Notes: generated by a model from the sequence alone, not told the origin. Positions 18,099 through 27,972 are shown, numbered from the stretch's first letter. The stretch: 64,000 bases of DNA from Variovorax jilinensis (GCF_030316885.1 NZ_JASZYQ010000004.1:1-64000); one strand, 5' to 3'. Program-made: numbers and translations.

Positions 18099-19427
18099 AT
18101 GGCTCGGCTGTTCGACTGCTTTTCCGGGCTCGTCTCGTTCGGACTCGGACTCGAGGCCTCGATCGCCGCGGGTCGGCCGGAGCCCGGCTGCGACGCCTCG
18201 CGACAGCGCGCGCTGGCACTGCTCGAGGCAGCGCGGGATGCGGCACGCGCACAGGGCCGCTCTGACGTGCAGATCGAATCGGCACGCTTCGCGATGGTGG
18301 CCTGGATCGACGAGATCCTCGCGCGCCACCCGGGCTGCCCGGCCGGCACCGCGCCGCTGCAGCAGGCGCTGTTCGCCTCCAGCAATGCGAAGACCGAGTT
18401 CTTCCACCACCTGTCGGCGCTGCGGCCCGACGACGACGAGGTTCGCGAGGTCTACTGGCGCGCCATGGAGCTCGGCTTCAAGGGCCAGTACTACTTCGAG
18501 AGCGGCGACGATGGCGAACTCGCCAAGCTCAGGGCACTGCACGGCGGTCAGCTCGCCCTCGGCGCCGCACCCGCGGCCGGGCTGCGAGAGCGCCTCACGG
18601 CGCCGCTCGACCTCGGCACCGAGCCGGCCGGCCTGCGCGATCCGGCGGGCCATCGGTCCTCCTGGTTCCTGCGCCTGGGCCTTGTCCTGGTGCTGGTCGC
18701 GGTCCTGGGCGGCGCGCTGTGGTGGTTCCTGCCAGCCGGCCCGCGAGCGACGCCGTCCACGCTGGCCGAGCGCGTCGATGCGCAGCTGCAGAGCCACGCC
18801 TGCGCCGACCTGTCGGCCAGCGTGACGCCCGATGGCGCGGCCCGCGTGCGCGGCTACGTCCCGCTCGCCGAGGAAAAGGAGAAGGTGCAGCGCGACGTGC
18901 TGGCCATTCCGGGCGTCACCGCCGCAGTGTTCGACCTCCAGGTGCGCATCTGGCCGCACTGCGAGGTGCTGGCGCTCCTGAAGCCCTACCAGGCCCGCAA
19001 CCGCGAGGACACGATGGGCCTCTCGATCGCCACGCCGACCGCGCATGACGGCCGGCTGCGCGAAGGCGACCAGGTGTTGATCCAGGTCACGAACCCGCGC
19101 CGCGAGGGCTATCTTCGGGTCGACTACTACACCGCCGACGGCGCCGTGATGCACCTCAACACGCCGCTGCAGCAGCAGCGCCTGCGTGCCGGCGAGACGC
19201 TCGAGATCGGCCGCGACATCCCCTCGAGCTGGCTGGCCGCGCCGCCCTTCGGCACCGTGCTCGTCACCGCGCTGTCGTCGCCGACGCCTTTCGGCGAGAG
19301 CGCCGAGCGACCGCCGTTCGAGCTTGCCTCGGCCTACCTGCAGCGGCTGCGCGAAGCGCTGGCCACGAGCCCGTCCGGGGGCCAGGTGGTGGCGGAGGTG
19401 GTGTTCCTGGAGACCGTGCCGCGCTGA
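18099..19427 (+). CDS. Orphan DotU/IcmH (TssL)-like protein with extra C-terminal domains
   Basis: 442 aa. Residues 1-165 match the DotU/TssL cytoplasmic domain of type VI/IVB secretion (SARFAMVAWIDEILA, LYWRAMELGFKGQYYF-type segment at about 119-133). One transmembrane helix follows at about 189-211. Then come a BON-like segment (222-295) and a DUF4384-like domain (about 325-435, REGDQVLIQVTNPRREGYLRVDYY). TssL anchors the T6SS baseplate in the inner membrane, but no other secretion gene lies nearby, so this may be an orphan with another role. Start at the Met before ARLFDCF; an upstream frame opening has no domain support. Confidence 0.75.
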   Translation: MARLFDCFSGLVSFGLGLEASIAAGRPEPGCDASRQRALALLEAARDAARAQGRSDVQIESARFAMVAWIDEILARHPGCPAGTAPLQQALFASSNAKTEFFHHLSALRPDDDEVREVYWRAMELGFKGQYYFESGDDGELAKLRALHGGQLALGAAPAAGLRERLTAPLDLGTEPAGLRDPAGHRSSWFLRLGLVLVLVAVLGGALWWFLPAGPRATPSTLAERVDAQLQSHACADLSASVTPDGAARVRGYVPLAEEKEKVQRDVLAIPGVTAAVFDLQVRIWPHCEVLALLKPYQARNREDTMGLSIATPTAHDGRLREGDQVLIQVTNPRREGYLRVDYYTADGAVMHLNTPLQQQRLRAGETLEIGRDIPSSWLAAPPFGTVLVTALSSPTPFGESAERPPFELASAYLQRLREALATSPSGGQVVAEVVFLETVPR

Positions 19428-19439
19428 AGCGCGCCGCCT

Positions 19440-21521
19440 TCAGTCGTCGTCGCGCACGCGGTGCTGGCCCATCAGCGTCTGCTGCATGGCCGGCGGGACG
19501 GCCTCGTAGTGCGACAGCTCGATCGTGTAGCGGCCCTGGCCGCTGGTCATGGCATTGAGCCGCGACTGGTAGCTCGAAAGCTCGGACATCGGCACCTGGC
19601 CGCGCACGAACATCGTGCCGGCGCCGCCGCTGGCGGTGCCCGTGACCAGTCCGCGGCGCGACGACAGGTCGCCCGTGACGTCGCCGATGGCCTGTGCGGG
19701 TGCGGCGATCTCGATCTGCACGATCGGCTCGAGCACGATCGGCCGGGCCGCGCGGATCGCGGCCATGAAGGCCTTGCGCCCCGCGGTGGCGAAGGCGATG
19801 TCCTTGCTGTCGACGCTGTGGTGCTTGCCGTCGTGCACCACCACGCGCACGTCGACCACCGGATAGCCCGCGATCGCGCCGGAGCTCAGCACCTCGCGCA
19901 CGCCCTTCTCGACCGCCGGCATGAACTGGCCCGGGATGGTGCCGCCGCGCACCTCGTCGGCGAACTCGAAGCCGTCGCCGCGCGCCAGCGGCTCGATGCG
20001 CAGGAACACCTCGCCGAACTGGCCCGCGCCACCGGTCTGCTTCTTGTGGCGATGGTGGCCTTCGGCCGGCGCCGTGACGGTCTCGCGGTAGGCGATGCGC
20101 GGCGGGCGGGTCTCGACTTCGAAGCGGTAGACCTCGCGCAGGCGCTCGAGCATCACGCGCAGGTGCAGCTCGCCGAGGCCGTAGACGATGGTCTCGTTGG
20201 TCGCAACCACGTGCTCGACGCGCAGGCAGGGGTCTTCGGCGACCAGCTTGCCGAGGATCTCCCAGGTGCGCTGCTCGTCGCCGTGCCGCTTCGGCTCCAC
20301 CGCCAGGCCATGGACCGGCACCGGAAAGGGCAGCGGCGCCAAGTGCAGGTGGTCGTCCTCGGCGGCGTCGTGCAGCACGGAGTCGAACTGGATCTCGTCG
20401 ACCTTGGCCACCGCGACGATGTCGCCCGGCAGGGCACGCGCGACCTCGACATGGTCCTTGCCCTGCAGCATGAACAGGTGGCCGACCTTGAAGGGCTTGC
20501 GGCCGTCGCCGACGTAGAGCTGGCTGTCGCGCAGCACCGTGCCCTGGTGCACGCGGAAGATGCCGAGCTTGCCGACGAAGGGATCGACCGCGACCTTGAA
20601 GACGTGCGCCAGCACGTGCAGCGAGGGATCGGGCCGCGCCTGGACCGGCTGCGCGCCCGCGCCCTCGCCGCGAAGGAACGCAGGCGGATTGGCCTCGGTC
20701 GGATCGGGCAGCAGCCGCACGATGACGTCGAGCAGCGCGTCGAGCCCGGCGCCGCTGCGCGCCGAGACGAAGCAGACGGGGATCAGATGGCCCTCGCGCA
20801 GCGCCTGCTCGAGCGGCGCATGCAGTTCGGAGGCATCGACGTCGCCCTCGGCCAGGTAGCGTTCGACGAAGCCGGCGTCGACCTCGACCACCTGCTCGAC
20901 CAGCGCCTGGTGTGCGGCCGCCACCGGGCCCAGGTCGGAGTCGCCCTCGCGGTTGAAGAAGCAGTCGACCACCCGCGAGGCGCCGTCCGCTGGCAGGTTG
21001 AGCGGCAGGCATTCGCGGCCGAAGGCCTCGCGGATCTGCGCCAGCAGGCCGGCCAGGTCGACGCCCTGGGCATCGATCTTGTGGACGATCACCATGCGCG
21101 CCAGCTGCCGCTCGGCCGCGTAGGCCATCATGCGCAGCGCCATCGGCTCGATGCCGGTGGCGGCATTGATGACCACCGCTGCGGTCTCGACCGCCTCGAG
21201 CGCCGGCAGGCTCTGGCCCAGGAAGTCGGCGCCGCCGGGTGTGTCGATCAGGTGAACCCGCGTGCCGGCGTGGACGAAGTGCATCACCGACGCATTGAGC
21301 GAATGCTGCATGCGGCGCTCGAGCGGATCGAAGTCGCTGACGGTGCTGCCGCGCTCGATGCTGCCGCGCGCACCGATGGCCCCGGCCTTGTGCAGCAGCG
21401 CCTCGGCCAGCGAGGTCTTGCCGGCGGCCGGCGGGCCGACCAGCGCCAGCGTTCGCACCGCCTCCATCTCGGCCTGGGCATCCTGGACCGCGGCCTGGGG
21501 GCCGCTCGATCGGCTGGGCAT
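19440..21521 (-). CDS. Elongation factor G-like GTPase (EF-G paralogue)
   Basis: 693 aa with the full EF-G domain set. The P-loop is GPPAAGKTSL (residues 29-38) and G3 is DTPGGADF. The G4 motif, normally NKxD, reads HKID, so nucleotide specificity or turnover may differ from EF-G. The C-terminal domains carry HHRHKKQTGGAGQFGEV and the late domain IV/V segments. Such second EF-G copies are common in Gram-negative bacteria and their role (translocation, recycling or stress) is not settled. Stands alone, convergent with the DotU-like gene. Confidence 0.85.
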   Translation of the reverse strand: MPSRSSGPQAAVQDAQAEMEAVRTLALVGPPAAGKTSLAEALLHKAGAIGARGSIERGSTVSDFDPLERRMQHSLNASVMHFVHAGTRVHLIDTPGGADFLGQSLPALEAVETAAVVINAATGIEPMALRMMAYAAERQLARMVIVHKIDAQGVDLAGLLAQIREAFGRECLPLNLPADGASRVVDCFFNREGDSDLGPVAAAHQALVEQVVEVDAGFVERYLAEGDVDASELHAPLEQALREGHLIPVCFVSARSGAGLDALLDVIVRLLPDPTEANPPAFLRGEGAGAQPVQARPDPSLHVLAHVFKVAVDPFVGKLGIFRVHQGTVLRDSQLYVGDGRKPFKVGHLFMLQGKDHVEVARALPGDIVAVAKVDEIQFDSVLHDAAEDDHLHLAPLPFPVPVHGLAVEPKRHGDEQRTWEILGKLVAEDPCLRVEHVVATNETIVYGLGELHLRVMLERLREVYRFEVETRPPRIAYRETVTAPAEGHHRHKKQTGGAGQFGEVFLRIEPLARGDGFEFADEVRGGTIPGQFMPAVEKGVREVLSSGAIAGYPVVDVRVVVHDGKHHSVDSKDIAFATAGRKAFMAAIRAARPIVLEPIVQIEIAAPAQAIGDVTGDLSSRRGLVTGTASGGAGTMFVRGQVPMSELSSYQSRLNAMTSGQGRYTIELSHYEAVPPAMQQTLMGQHRVRDDD

Positions 21522-21627
21522 GGGCTGTCTCCTCGGCGCCTGAAAGGCGATTTCCAGCGTACGGGATTGACCGGCCCGATGCAAGCTGGCCCCCCGCACC
21601 CCTCCGCTTCGCTTTGCTGCGATGCGA

Positions 21628-22725
21628 TCAGGGCGCGCCGGGGCGCAAGGCGGCGGCCTGCTCGGCGTAGGTGGTCTCGATGCGCTGCAGCCGCGCCTGG
21701 CGCGCGGCCTCGTTGACCCATTGCGAGGTCATCGCGCTCTGCCGCGCGAGCTGATAGGACAACTTGGCGGCGGGCAGCAGCGAGCTGTTGTCGGCGGCGA
21801 CGAAGCCCGCCAGGTCGTGCAGCGACTTGAGCACGGCACGCTCGCTGTCGCCTCGCGGACCCCTGGCGCGCGCGTAGTCGACCAGGAAGGCCTGCACGCG
21901 CTTCTGGAAGTCGGGGCCGTACTCGCGCCGGATCACGATCTGCGCATGCGGGATCAGCTCCGACTCCCAGATCACCTGCAGCTTGTCGGCCTCGGCCGGG
22001 AACTGCTGCCTGAAGCGCTCGAAGTCCGCCGTGTTGTTGGTGGCGACATCGGCCTCGCCGTTGGCCACGGCGAGTGCGGTCACCTGGTGGGTGCCGACCA
22101 GCTCGCTGCGAAAGCGCGTCTCCATCGCGATGTGGTTGGGCAGGAAGAGCTGCAGCTGCGGCACGATGAAGCCCGACACCGAGCGGCTCTCGCCGCGTGC
22201 GAGGCGCCATTTCTCGGGCTCGGCCAGCAGGTCCTTGAGCGTGGTGCGACTGCCGCTGCGGCGCGTCAGCAGCAGCGCCCGGTAGCCCGGCAGGCCGTCG
22301 TGGCGCGTGACCTGGGCCAGCACGTTCATGCGCCGCAACGTGACGGCATCGAGGGCCATCTTGCCGGACAGGAAGGCCATGTCGACCTGGTTGCGCTGGA
22401 TCGCCTGCTCCAGCGCCTCGTACGAGGTGACCGACAGCATCGCCACCGGACGCCCGATGGCACGGCTCATGTCGGCCAGCACCGGCTCCCAGTCGTTGCG
22501 CGACTCGAAGGCGCCACCCAGCGGCAGGATGCCGAAGCGCAGCGGTGCCGAGGCGTCGACCACCGGCTGCGCCACCGATCCGAGCGACGCCGCGCCGAGC
22601 AGCAGCGCGATCGCGGAACCCGACAGCCGGCCGGCCAGCCATGCCACGCAGGTCCGGCATCGAAGCAGCAAGAGGAGTGCGCCAACACGGAAAGCGCCGG
22701 AAGCGGTAGCGAGAGGAAGCGACAT
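21628..22725 (-). CDS. PhnD-type periplasmic binding protein
   Basis: 365 aa. A hydrophobic stretch at residues about 38-56 can serve as signal or anchor. The mature part starts APLRFGILPLGGAFESRNDWEPVLADMSRAIGRPV and has the PhnD-like VDMAFLSGKMALDAV and VANGEADVATNNTADFERF segments, typical of phosphonate/phosphite-type solute-binding proteins. No ABC permease or ATPase is nearby. It is divergent from a hybrid histidine kinase across 165 bp of AT-rich DNA, so it may be the kinase's periplasmic sensor partner. Ligand unknown. Confidence 0.75.
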   Translation of the reverse strand: MSLPLATASGAFRVGALLLLLRCRTCVAWLAGRLSGSAIALLLGAASLGSVAQPVVDASAPLRFGILPLGGAFESRNDWEPVLADMSRAIGRPVAMLSVTSYEALEQAIQRNQVDMAFLSGKMALDAVTLRRMNVLAQVTRHDGLPGYRALLLTRRSGSRTTLKDLLAEPEKWRLARGESRSVSGFIVPQLQLFLPNHIAMETRFRSELVGTHQVTALAVANGEADVATNNTADFERFRQQFPAEADKLQVIWESELIPHAQIVIRREYGPDFQKRVQAFLVDYARARGPRGDSERAVLKSLHDLAGFVAADNSSLLPAAKLSYQLARQSAMTSQWVNEAARQARLQRIETTYAEQAAALRPGAP

Positions 22726-22890
22726 CTTTCTGAGCACGAGGCCGGGGCCGCCACCCGCGTCGGGCTGGTCAAGCGGCTACTCTATACAACACAATTAGAA
22801 ACCAACTTAAGCATTAACCGTGTCGTTTTTCTCGTTTCGGGGTTTTTCGGTTGCGCCGGGCCGCGAGCCCGGCGCCTGCGCGCGCCGACC

Positions 22891-24801
22891 ATGAAACGCT
22901 TCCTCGGCGCCTTCCGGCGGCCGGCCGGCCTCACGCTGGCGCAGCAGCTGGTGCTGCTGGCCCTGCTGCCGGCGACCATCGCCACGCTGGGCGCGATCGG
23001 CGTGCTGACGCGACAGCACCTGCGCAACCTGACCGAGCTGATGCGCGCCAACGCGCAGACCGTGGCGCTGCAGGTGGCGACCGTGGCGCAGGCGCAGATC
23101 CAGCACATGGACCGTCGTGCGCTGCAGCGCACCGCGCAGTCGGGCAGCTTCCAGCCGCACGTGCAACAGGTGCAGATCTGGTCCGAGGACGGCGAGATCG
23201 TGGCCAATGCAGACACCGTGGACCGCGACCGTGGCGAAGGGCTGCAGGTGGTGGCACCGATCGTCGGCGACGACGGCAAGCCGATCGGCAAGGTGATGGT
23301 CGAGATGAGCCTGGCCTCGGTCGAGCGCGCGAAGAGTGCGGTCTGGCTCAACGTGATCGGCGTGCTGTGCGCCAGCCTCGCGGGTGTCGGCCTTGCGGGC
23401 TGGTGGGCCGCGCGCCGGATCAGCCGGCCGATCCAGGCGCTGGGTGACGCGGTCGATCGCCTCGGCGCCGGCGAGGAGGACGTGCAGGTCGCGGCCGAGG
23501 GTACCGCCGAGGTGCGGCGGCTGCAGAACGGCTTCAACCGGGCGGCGCGCGCGCTGCTCGAGAGCCGCAACGAGCTCGAGAGCCGGATCGTCCACGCCAC
23601 CGCCGAGCTGGCCAGCAAGAACCAGCAGCTGGAAGTCGCGAGCCAGGCCAAGACCCGCCTGCTGGCCGCGGCCAGCCACGACCTGCGCCAGCCGCTGCAT
23701 GCGCTGACGCTGTTCTCGGACGGCCTGGCCAACGGCGAGACCGACCCGGTGCGGCTGCAGCGCATCGGCCACATCCGCGAATGCGTGGAGTCGCTGGACC
23801 GACTGTTCACGGAGCTGCTGAATCTCTCGCAGCTCGATGCCGGCGTGCTGCAGCCGCAGTGGACCGACTTCCCGCTCGATACCCTGTTCGACGAGATCAG
23901 CCGCAACTTCCGCGCCGTGGCCGAGCAGAAGAACCTGCGGCTGGTGGTGCGCAAGACCGAGGTCTGGGTCCGCTGCGACTACGTGATGCTCTCGCGCATC
24001 CTCAACAACCTGGTGTCGAATTCGCTGCGCCACACCAGCGACGGCGGCGTGCTGCTCGGCGCGCGCCGGCGCGGCAGGGCGGTCCGCGTGGAGGTCTGGG
24101 ACACCGGCATCGGCATCGCCGCGCACCACCAGCCGCGCGTGTTCGAGGAGTTCTACCAGGTCGAGCCGCAGGGCCGGCTGGCCGGCCGCGAGTCGCGCGG
24201 CATGGGCCTGGGCCTCGCGACGGTGCAGCGGCTCGCGGCACTGCTGAACACGCGTGTCGAGCTGCGCTCGCAGCCGTCCAAGGGGACCTGCATGCGGGTA
24301 CCGGTGCGGCTCGCGCAGCCCGCGCCGCTGTTGCCGGCCACGTCGCTGCCGCTGGCAGGCCCGGGCGACGAAGTGGCGCTCGATCTGAACGACGTGCTGG
24401 TGCTCGTGATCGATGACGAGCGCACCATCCTCGAGGGGCTGCAAGTGGTGCTGTCGAACTGGGGGGCGCGGGTGATGGCGGCACAGAGCCGCACCGAGGC
24501 GCTGGCGCTGGCCGATGCCTGGGAGCGCCCGCCCGACGTGGTGGTGAGCGACCTGCTGCTGCAGGGCGGCGACAACGGGCTCGACGTGCTGGCGGCGCTC
24601 GAGCGTCATCCGCGCGGCATCCGCCCCGGAACGGCGCGCCTGCTGGTGACCGGCGAGACCAAGCCGGACCGCCTGCGCGAGGTGGCGAGCGCCGGCGTGA
24701 CGGTGCTCTACAAGCCGGTGTCGCCGCGCGTGCTGCGCCAGGCCATCGCGGCCCAGCTGGCCGCATCGCGGCCGCTGGCGATGGCGCTGCCGGTGGCCTG
24801 A
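22891..24801 (+). CDS. Hybrid sensor histidine kinase, HDLRQP type, paired with PhnD-like protein
   Basis: 636 aa. TM1 at about 17-38, a periplasmic region 39-150, TM2 at about 152-172, HAMP and coiled coil to about 255. The H-box AASHDLRQPLHAL places the phospho-His at 263. The ATPase has NNLVSNSLRHT, DTGIGI and GMGLGLATV. A C-terminal receiver follows (VIDDERTIL, VVSDLLLQGG with the acceptor Asp, LYKPVS). It should relay phosphate from its own receiver to another protein. The start ATG at 22891 gives a clean TM1. A second kinase of the same build lies 1.2 kb downstream. Confidence 0.88.
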   Translation: MKRFLGAFRRPAGLTLAQQLVLLALLPATIATLGAIGVLTRQHLRNLTELMRANAQTVALQVATVAQAQIQHMDRRALQRTAQSGSFQPHVQQVQIWSEDGEIVANADTVDRDRGEGLQVVAPIVGDDGKPIGKVMVEMSLASVERAKSAVWLNVIGVLCASLAGVGLAGWWAARRISRPIQALGDAVDRLGAGEEDVQVAAEGTAEVRRLQNGFNRAARALLESRNELESRIVHATAELASKNQQLEVASQAKTRLLAAASHDLRQPLHALTLFSDGLANGETDPVRLQRIGHIRECVESLDRLFTELLNLSQLDAGVLQPQWTDFPLDTLFDEISRNFRAVAEQKNLRLVVRKTEVWVRCDYVMLSRILNNLVSNSLRHTSDGGVLLGARRRGRAVRVEVWDTGIGIAAHHQPRVFEEFYQVEPQGRLAGRESRGMGLGLATVQRLAALLNTRVELRSQPSKGTCMRVPVRLAQPAPLLPATSLPLAGPGDEVALDLNDVLVLVIDDERTILEGLQVVLSNWGARVMAAQSRTEALALADAWERPPDVVVSDLLLQGGDNGLDVLAALERHPRGIRPGTARLLVTGETKPDRLREVASAGVTVLYKPVSPRVLRQAIAAQLAASRPLAMALPVA

Positions 24802-24995
24802 CCACCCGGATCGGGCTGCGCCGCAGCACCTGCACCTGCAGCACGCAGCCGTTACCCCGTCCGGCATAGACCGACAGGCTGCGGAAATCCGGCATCCCTC
24901 TCTCGAATGCGTCGGCCCGAGCGCCGACATAAGCCCTCTGCCTTATCGCGCCCAAAGAGCCGCCTCCGTACATTGGTCCCATCTGCCACTGCGGA

Positions 24996-25955
24996 ATGCA
25001 GTCCATGCCCCCTTTTCGTCTGCCCCGGCTGCCCGCCATGCAGCGTGTCCTTGCGGCCCTGGCCGGCACCGCCCTGTGGCTGTGCAGCGCCGCCGCATCG
25101 GCCGCCGGCGGGCTCACGGTCCTGGTGGCGGAGGACACGGCGGCGCACTCCGAATTCGTGCGCCAGCTGCGCGAGACGCAGGAGGCCGGCAGCCGCTTCA
25201 GCCTGATCCACGTGCCGGGCGGCGAGGCCGGCGATGCGCTGCCGCCGGGCACCGGCATCACGGTGGCGGTCGGCATGGCGGCCGCGCGTTCCGCCATCGA
25301 CCGTCCGGGCCAGGATCCGCTGGTGCTCGCGATGCTGAGCCGGCTCGACTACGAAAGCCTCAAGGGCACGGCGGCGCTGCGCCGTCCCGAGCGCCAGATC
25401 GGCGTGCTGCTGCGCGAGCCCGCGATGGCCGACCAGCTCGCGCTGATCGACGCCGTGCTGCCCGCCAAGCGCCGCCTCGGCATCGTCGCCACGGCCGAAT
25501 CGGAACCGGTGGTGAGCGAGCTGCAGCGCGCCGGACAGGGCTGGGAGCTGCAGGTCGAGTACGCGCCGGACGCCAAGTCGCTGGCCGCGGTGCTGCGCAT
25601 GCTGGTCTCGCACAGCGATGCGCTGCTGGTATTGCCCGACAAGATCGGTGACAGCCAGGCCGCCGCGCTCGCGGTGCTGCGCGCGGGGGCCACGGCAGGC
25701 CTGCCGGTGTTCGGCACCAACGACGGGCTGGTGCGCTCAGGAGGGCTCGCGGCCGCGGTCTCGACCCCCGGCCAGCTGGCCCGCCAGGCGCGGTCGCTGG
25801 GCGTCAAGCTGTCCCAGGCCGGCGGCGCGACCGGCGTGCGGGTCGAGGCTGCGACGCCGTCCACGGTGCGCGTCAATACCAACGTGGCCCGCGTGCTGGG
25901 CCTGCGCCTGCCCGACGAACGCGAGCTGACCGCGCGGGTCGCGGCCATTCGATGA
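24996..25955 (+). CDS. ABC-type substrate-binding protein paired with kinase
   Basis: 319 aa. Signal peptide (LAALAGTALWLCSAAASAAGG) followed by a TrpX-like ABC_sub_bind-type fold, with RQIGVLLREPAM, LPAKRRLGIVATAES and VFGTNDGLVRSGGLAAAVSTPGQL segments. No transporter genes accompany it. It ends in a 4-bp ATGA overlap with a hybrid histidine kinase, so it most likely delivers a ligand signal to that kinase. The second Met (25005) has a slightly better ribosome-binding site than the first. Confidence 0.75.
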   Translation: MQSMPPFRLPRLPAMQRVLAALAGTALWLCSAAASAAGGLTVLVAEDTAAHSEFVRQLRETQEAGSRFSLIHVPGGEAGDALPPGTGITVAVGMAAARSAIDRPGQDPLVLAMLSRLDYESLKGTAALRRPERQIGVLLREPAMADQLALIDAVLPAKRRLGIVATAESEPVVSELQRAGQGWELQVEYAPDAKSLAAVLRMLVSHSDALLVLPDKIGDSQAAALAVLRAGATAGLPVFGTNDGLVRSGGLAAAVSTPGQLARQARSLGVKLSQAGGATGVRVEAATPSTVRVNTNVARVLGLRLPDERELTARVAAIR

Positions 25956-27958
25956 GCGCCCCGAGCCACGGCCTCGCGGTGCCAGCCGCTGCCGCCGCTG
26001 CGCCGCGCGGTGGCGGCGAGACTGCGGCGGCCGAGCCGGGCGCACTGCGCCTCGGCGGCAGCCTGCACCGCGACCTGTTCCGGCTCGGCGTGGTGCCGTG
26101 CGCCGCGGTGGCGCTGGCCCTCACGGGCTGGTTCACCCACAGCCGCCTGACCACGCTCGAGGCCGCCTTCGACGCCGAGGGCGAGGCCGTGGCGCGCCAG
26201 GTGGCGGCGATGTCCGACCTGAGCCTCTACGCCGGCGACCTGCCGGCGCTGCAGAACGTCGCCAATGCAGCGCTGCGCGGCGGCCAGGTGACGCGGGTCG
26301 AGATCAGCAACAGCGCGGGCGTCTACGTCACGGCCGGACCCAAGACCGCGCCGCTGGCCCAGCTGCGCATGTTCACGGCCCCGGTGACGCTGCGCGAGGC
26401 CTCGCGCGTGACCGCCTTCGCACCGGCCGGCGCCACCGCCGCGGGCGAGGCGCCGATCGGCCTGGTCCAGACTTTCCGCGACACCACGGCCCATGCGCAC
26501 GAGCGCACGCGCTCGCTGATGGCCAGCATCGGCATCGCGCTGATCGCGTTGCTGGTGGCCTGGGCCTGGGTGCGCCACACGGCGCGGGCCGTGGCCCAGC
26601 CGCTGCGCCGCATCTCACGCGCCGTGGCGGCGCTCGAGGCCGGCCGCTTCGATGCGCGCTGCCACGTGGTCGGCGCCGAACCGGTGCGCGACGGCAGCGA
26701 CGCGCAGGAGCGCCGCAGCCGCCACGAGCTGGCCAATCTCGCGCACGACATCAACCGGCTGGCCGAACGCCTGCAGCGCAATCGCCAGCAGAGCGAGGAA
26801 CGGGTGCGGGAAGCCACGGCGGTCGCGCTGCAGCGCATGGCCGAGGCCGAGCAGGCGGCGCTGTCGCGGGCCCGCTTCCTGGCCGCCGCGAGCCACGATC
26901 TGCGCCAGCCCCTGCACGCGATGGGCCTCTTCATCGACGGCCTGATGCCGACCGCTTCGAACCAGCAGCGGCCGGCGGTGCTCCGGCTGCAGGAGGCGAC
27001 GGAATTCATGGGCGTGCTGCTCGACGACCTGCTGGAGATCTCGCGGCTCGATGCGCAGGTGCTGACGCCCTCGATCGCCGGCGTCTCGCTGGCCAGCCTG
27101 TTCGACCAGCTCGATGCCCAGCATGCGGCATCCGCGACGGCGGCCCATGTGAGGCTGCTGTGGCGCGACCATGGCCTGGCGGTGCACAGCGACGCGGCGC
27201 TGCTGCTGCGCGTGGTCGGCAACCTGGTCAGCAACGCGGTACGCCACACGCCGGCCGACGGCACGGTGCTGGTGGCGGCCCGGCGTCGCCGCAACGCAGT
27301 GCGCATCGAGGTGCGCGACAACGGCGCCGGCATCGCGCCGATCCATCAGGCGCGCATCTTCGAGGAGTTCTACCAGGTCGGAAACACCGAGCGCGACCGG
27401 CGCCAGGGCTTCGGCCTCGGGCTGGCGATCTGCGCACGCATCGCGGCGCTGCTCGGCACCCGCGTCACGCTGCGCTCGGCGCTTTCGGCCGGCAGCACCT
27501 TCGCGCTCGAGTTGCCGGCCGCGAGCCTGCGCGAGGTGGTGCCGGCCGCCCCCGAGCCGCTGGCCGCGGCACCGCTGGCCGGCCTGCGTTGCCTGGTGGT
27601 CGACGACGACCCGGCCATCCTCGACGCCAGCCGCGGCCTGCTCGCGCAATGGGGCTGCGAGGTGGAGTGCGCCTCGACGCGCGCCGAGGCCATCGCTCGG
27701 CTCGAGGCCGACGGCCCGCACTTCGACGTCGTGCTGTGCGACCTGCAGCTGGCCAACGACGAGGACGGCATGGCGGTCATCGAGGCCGCGCACCGGCTGC
27801 AGCCCGACGCATTGCCGGTGCTGGTGTCCGGCGCGACGGGGCCGGACGTGCTGCAGCGGCTGCGTCAGGGCGGCGTGATGCTCCTCAACAAGCCGGTCGC
27901 TCCGGCCAAGCTGCGGGCCCTGCTGTCGACGCGTCGGAGGCATGCGGTTTTCGCCTGA
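25952..27958 (+). CDS. Hybrid sensor histidine kinase, HDLRQP type
   Basis: 668 aa. TM1 at about 46-62, periplasmic region to about 188, TM2 at about 189-205, HAMP-like segment and a coiled coil. H-box AASHDLRQPLHAM, N-box NLVSNAVRHTP, DNGAGI, and GFGLGLAIC. The C-terminal receiver starts LVVDDDPAIL, with the acceptor Asp in VVLCDLQLAND and Lys in LLNKPVA. Overall order matches the kinase at 22891-24801, so the two are probably paralogues. Its start overlaps the binding-protein stop by 4 bp. Confidence 0.87.
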   Translation: MSAPSHGLAVPAAAAAAPRGGGETAAAEPGALRLGGSLHRDLFRLGVVPCAAVALALTGWFTHSRLTTLEAAFDAEGEAVARQVAAMSDLSLYAGDLPALQNVANAALRGGQVTRVEISNSAGVYVTAGPKTAPLAQLRMFTAPVTLREASRVTAFAPAGATAAGEAPIGLVQTFRDTTAHAHERTRSLMASIGIALIALLVAWAWVRHTARAVAQPLRRISRAVAALEAGRFDARCHVVGAEPVRDGSDAQERRSRHELANLAHDINRLAERLQRNRQQSEERVREATAVALQRMAEAEQAALSRARFLAAASHDLRQPLHAMGLFIDGLMPTASNQQRPAVLRLQEATEFMGVLLDDLLEISRLDAQVLTPSIAGVSLASLFDQLDAQHAASATAAHVRLLWRDHGLAVHSDAALLLRVVGNLVSNAVRHTPADGTVLVAARRRRNAVRIEVRDNGAGIAPIHQARIFEEFYQVGNTERDRRQGFGLGLAICARIAALLGTRVTLRSALSAGSTFALELPAASLREVVPAAPEPLAAAPLAGLRCLVVDDDPAILDASRGLLAQWGCEVECASTRAEAIARLEADGPHFDVVLCDLQLANDEDGMAVIEAAHRLQPDALPVLVSGATGPDVLQRLRQGGVMLLNKPVAPAKLRALLSTRRRHAVFA

Positions 27959-27972
27959 TCCGGCGCCCGCGC

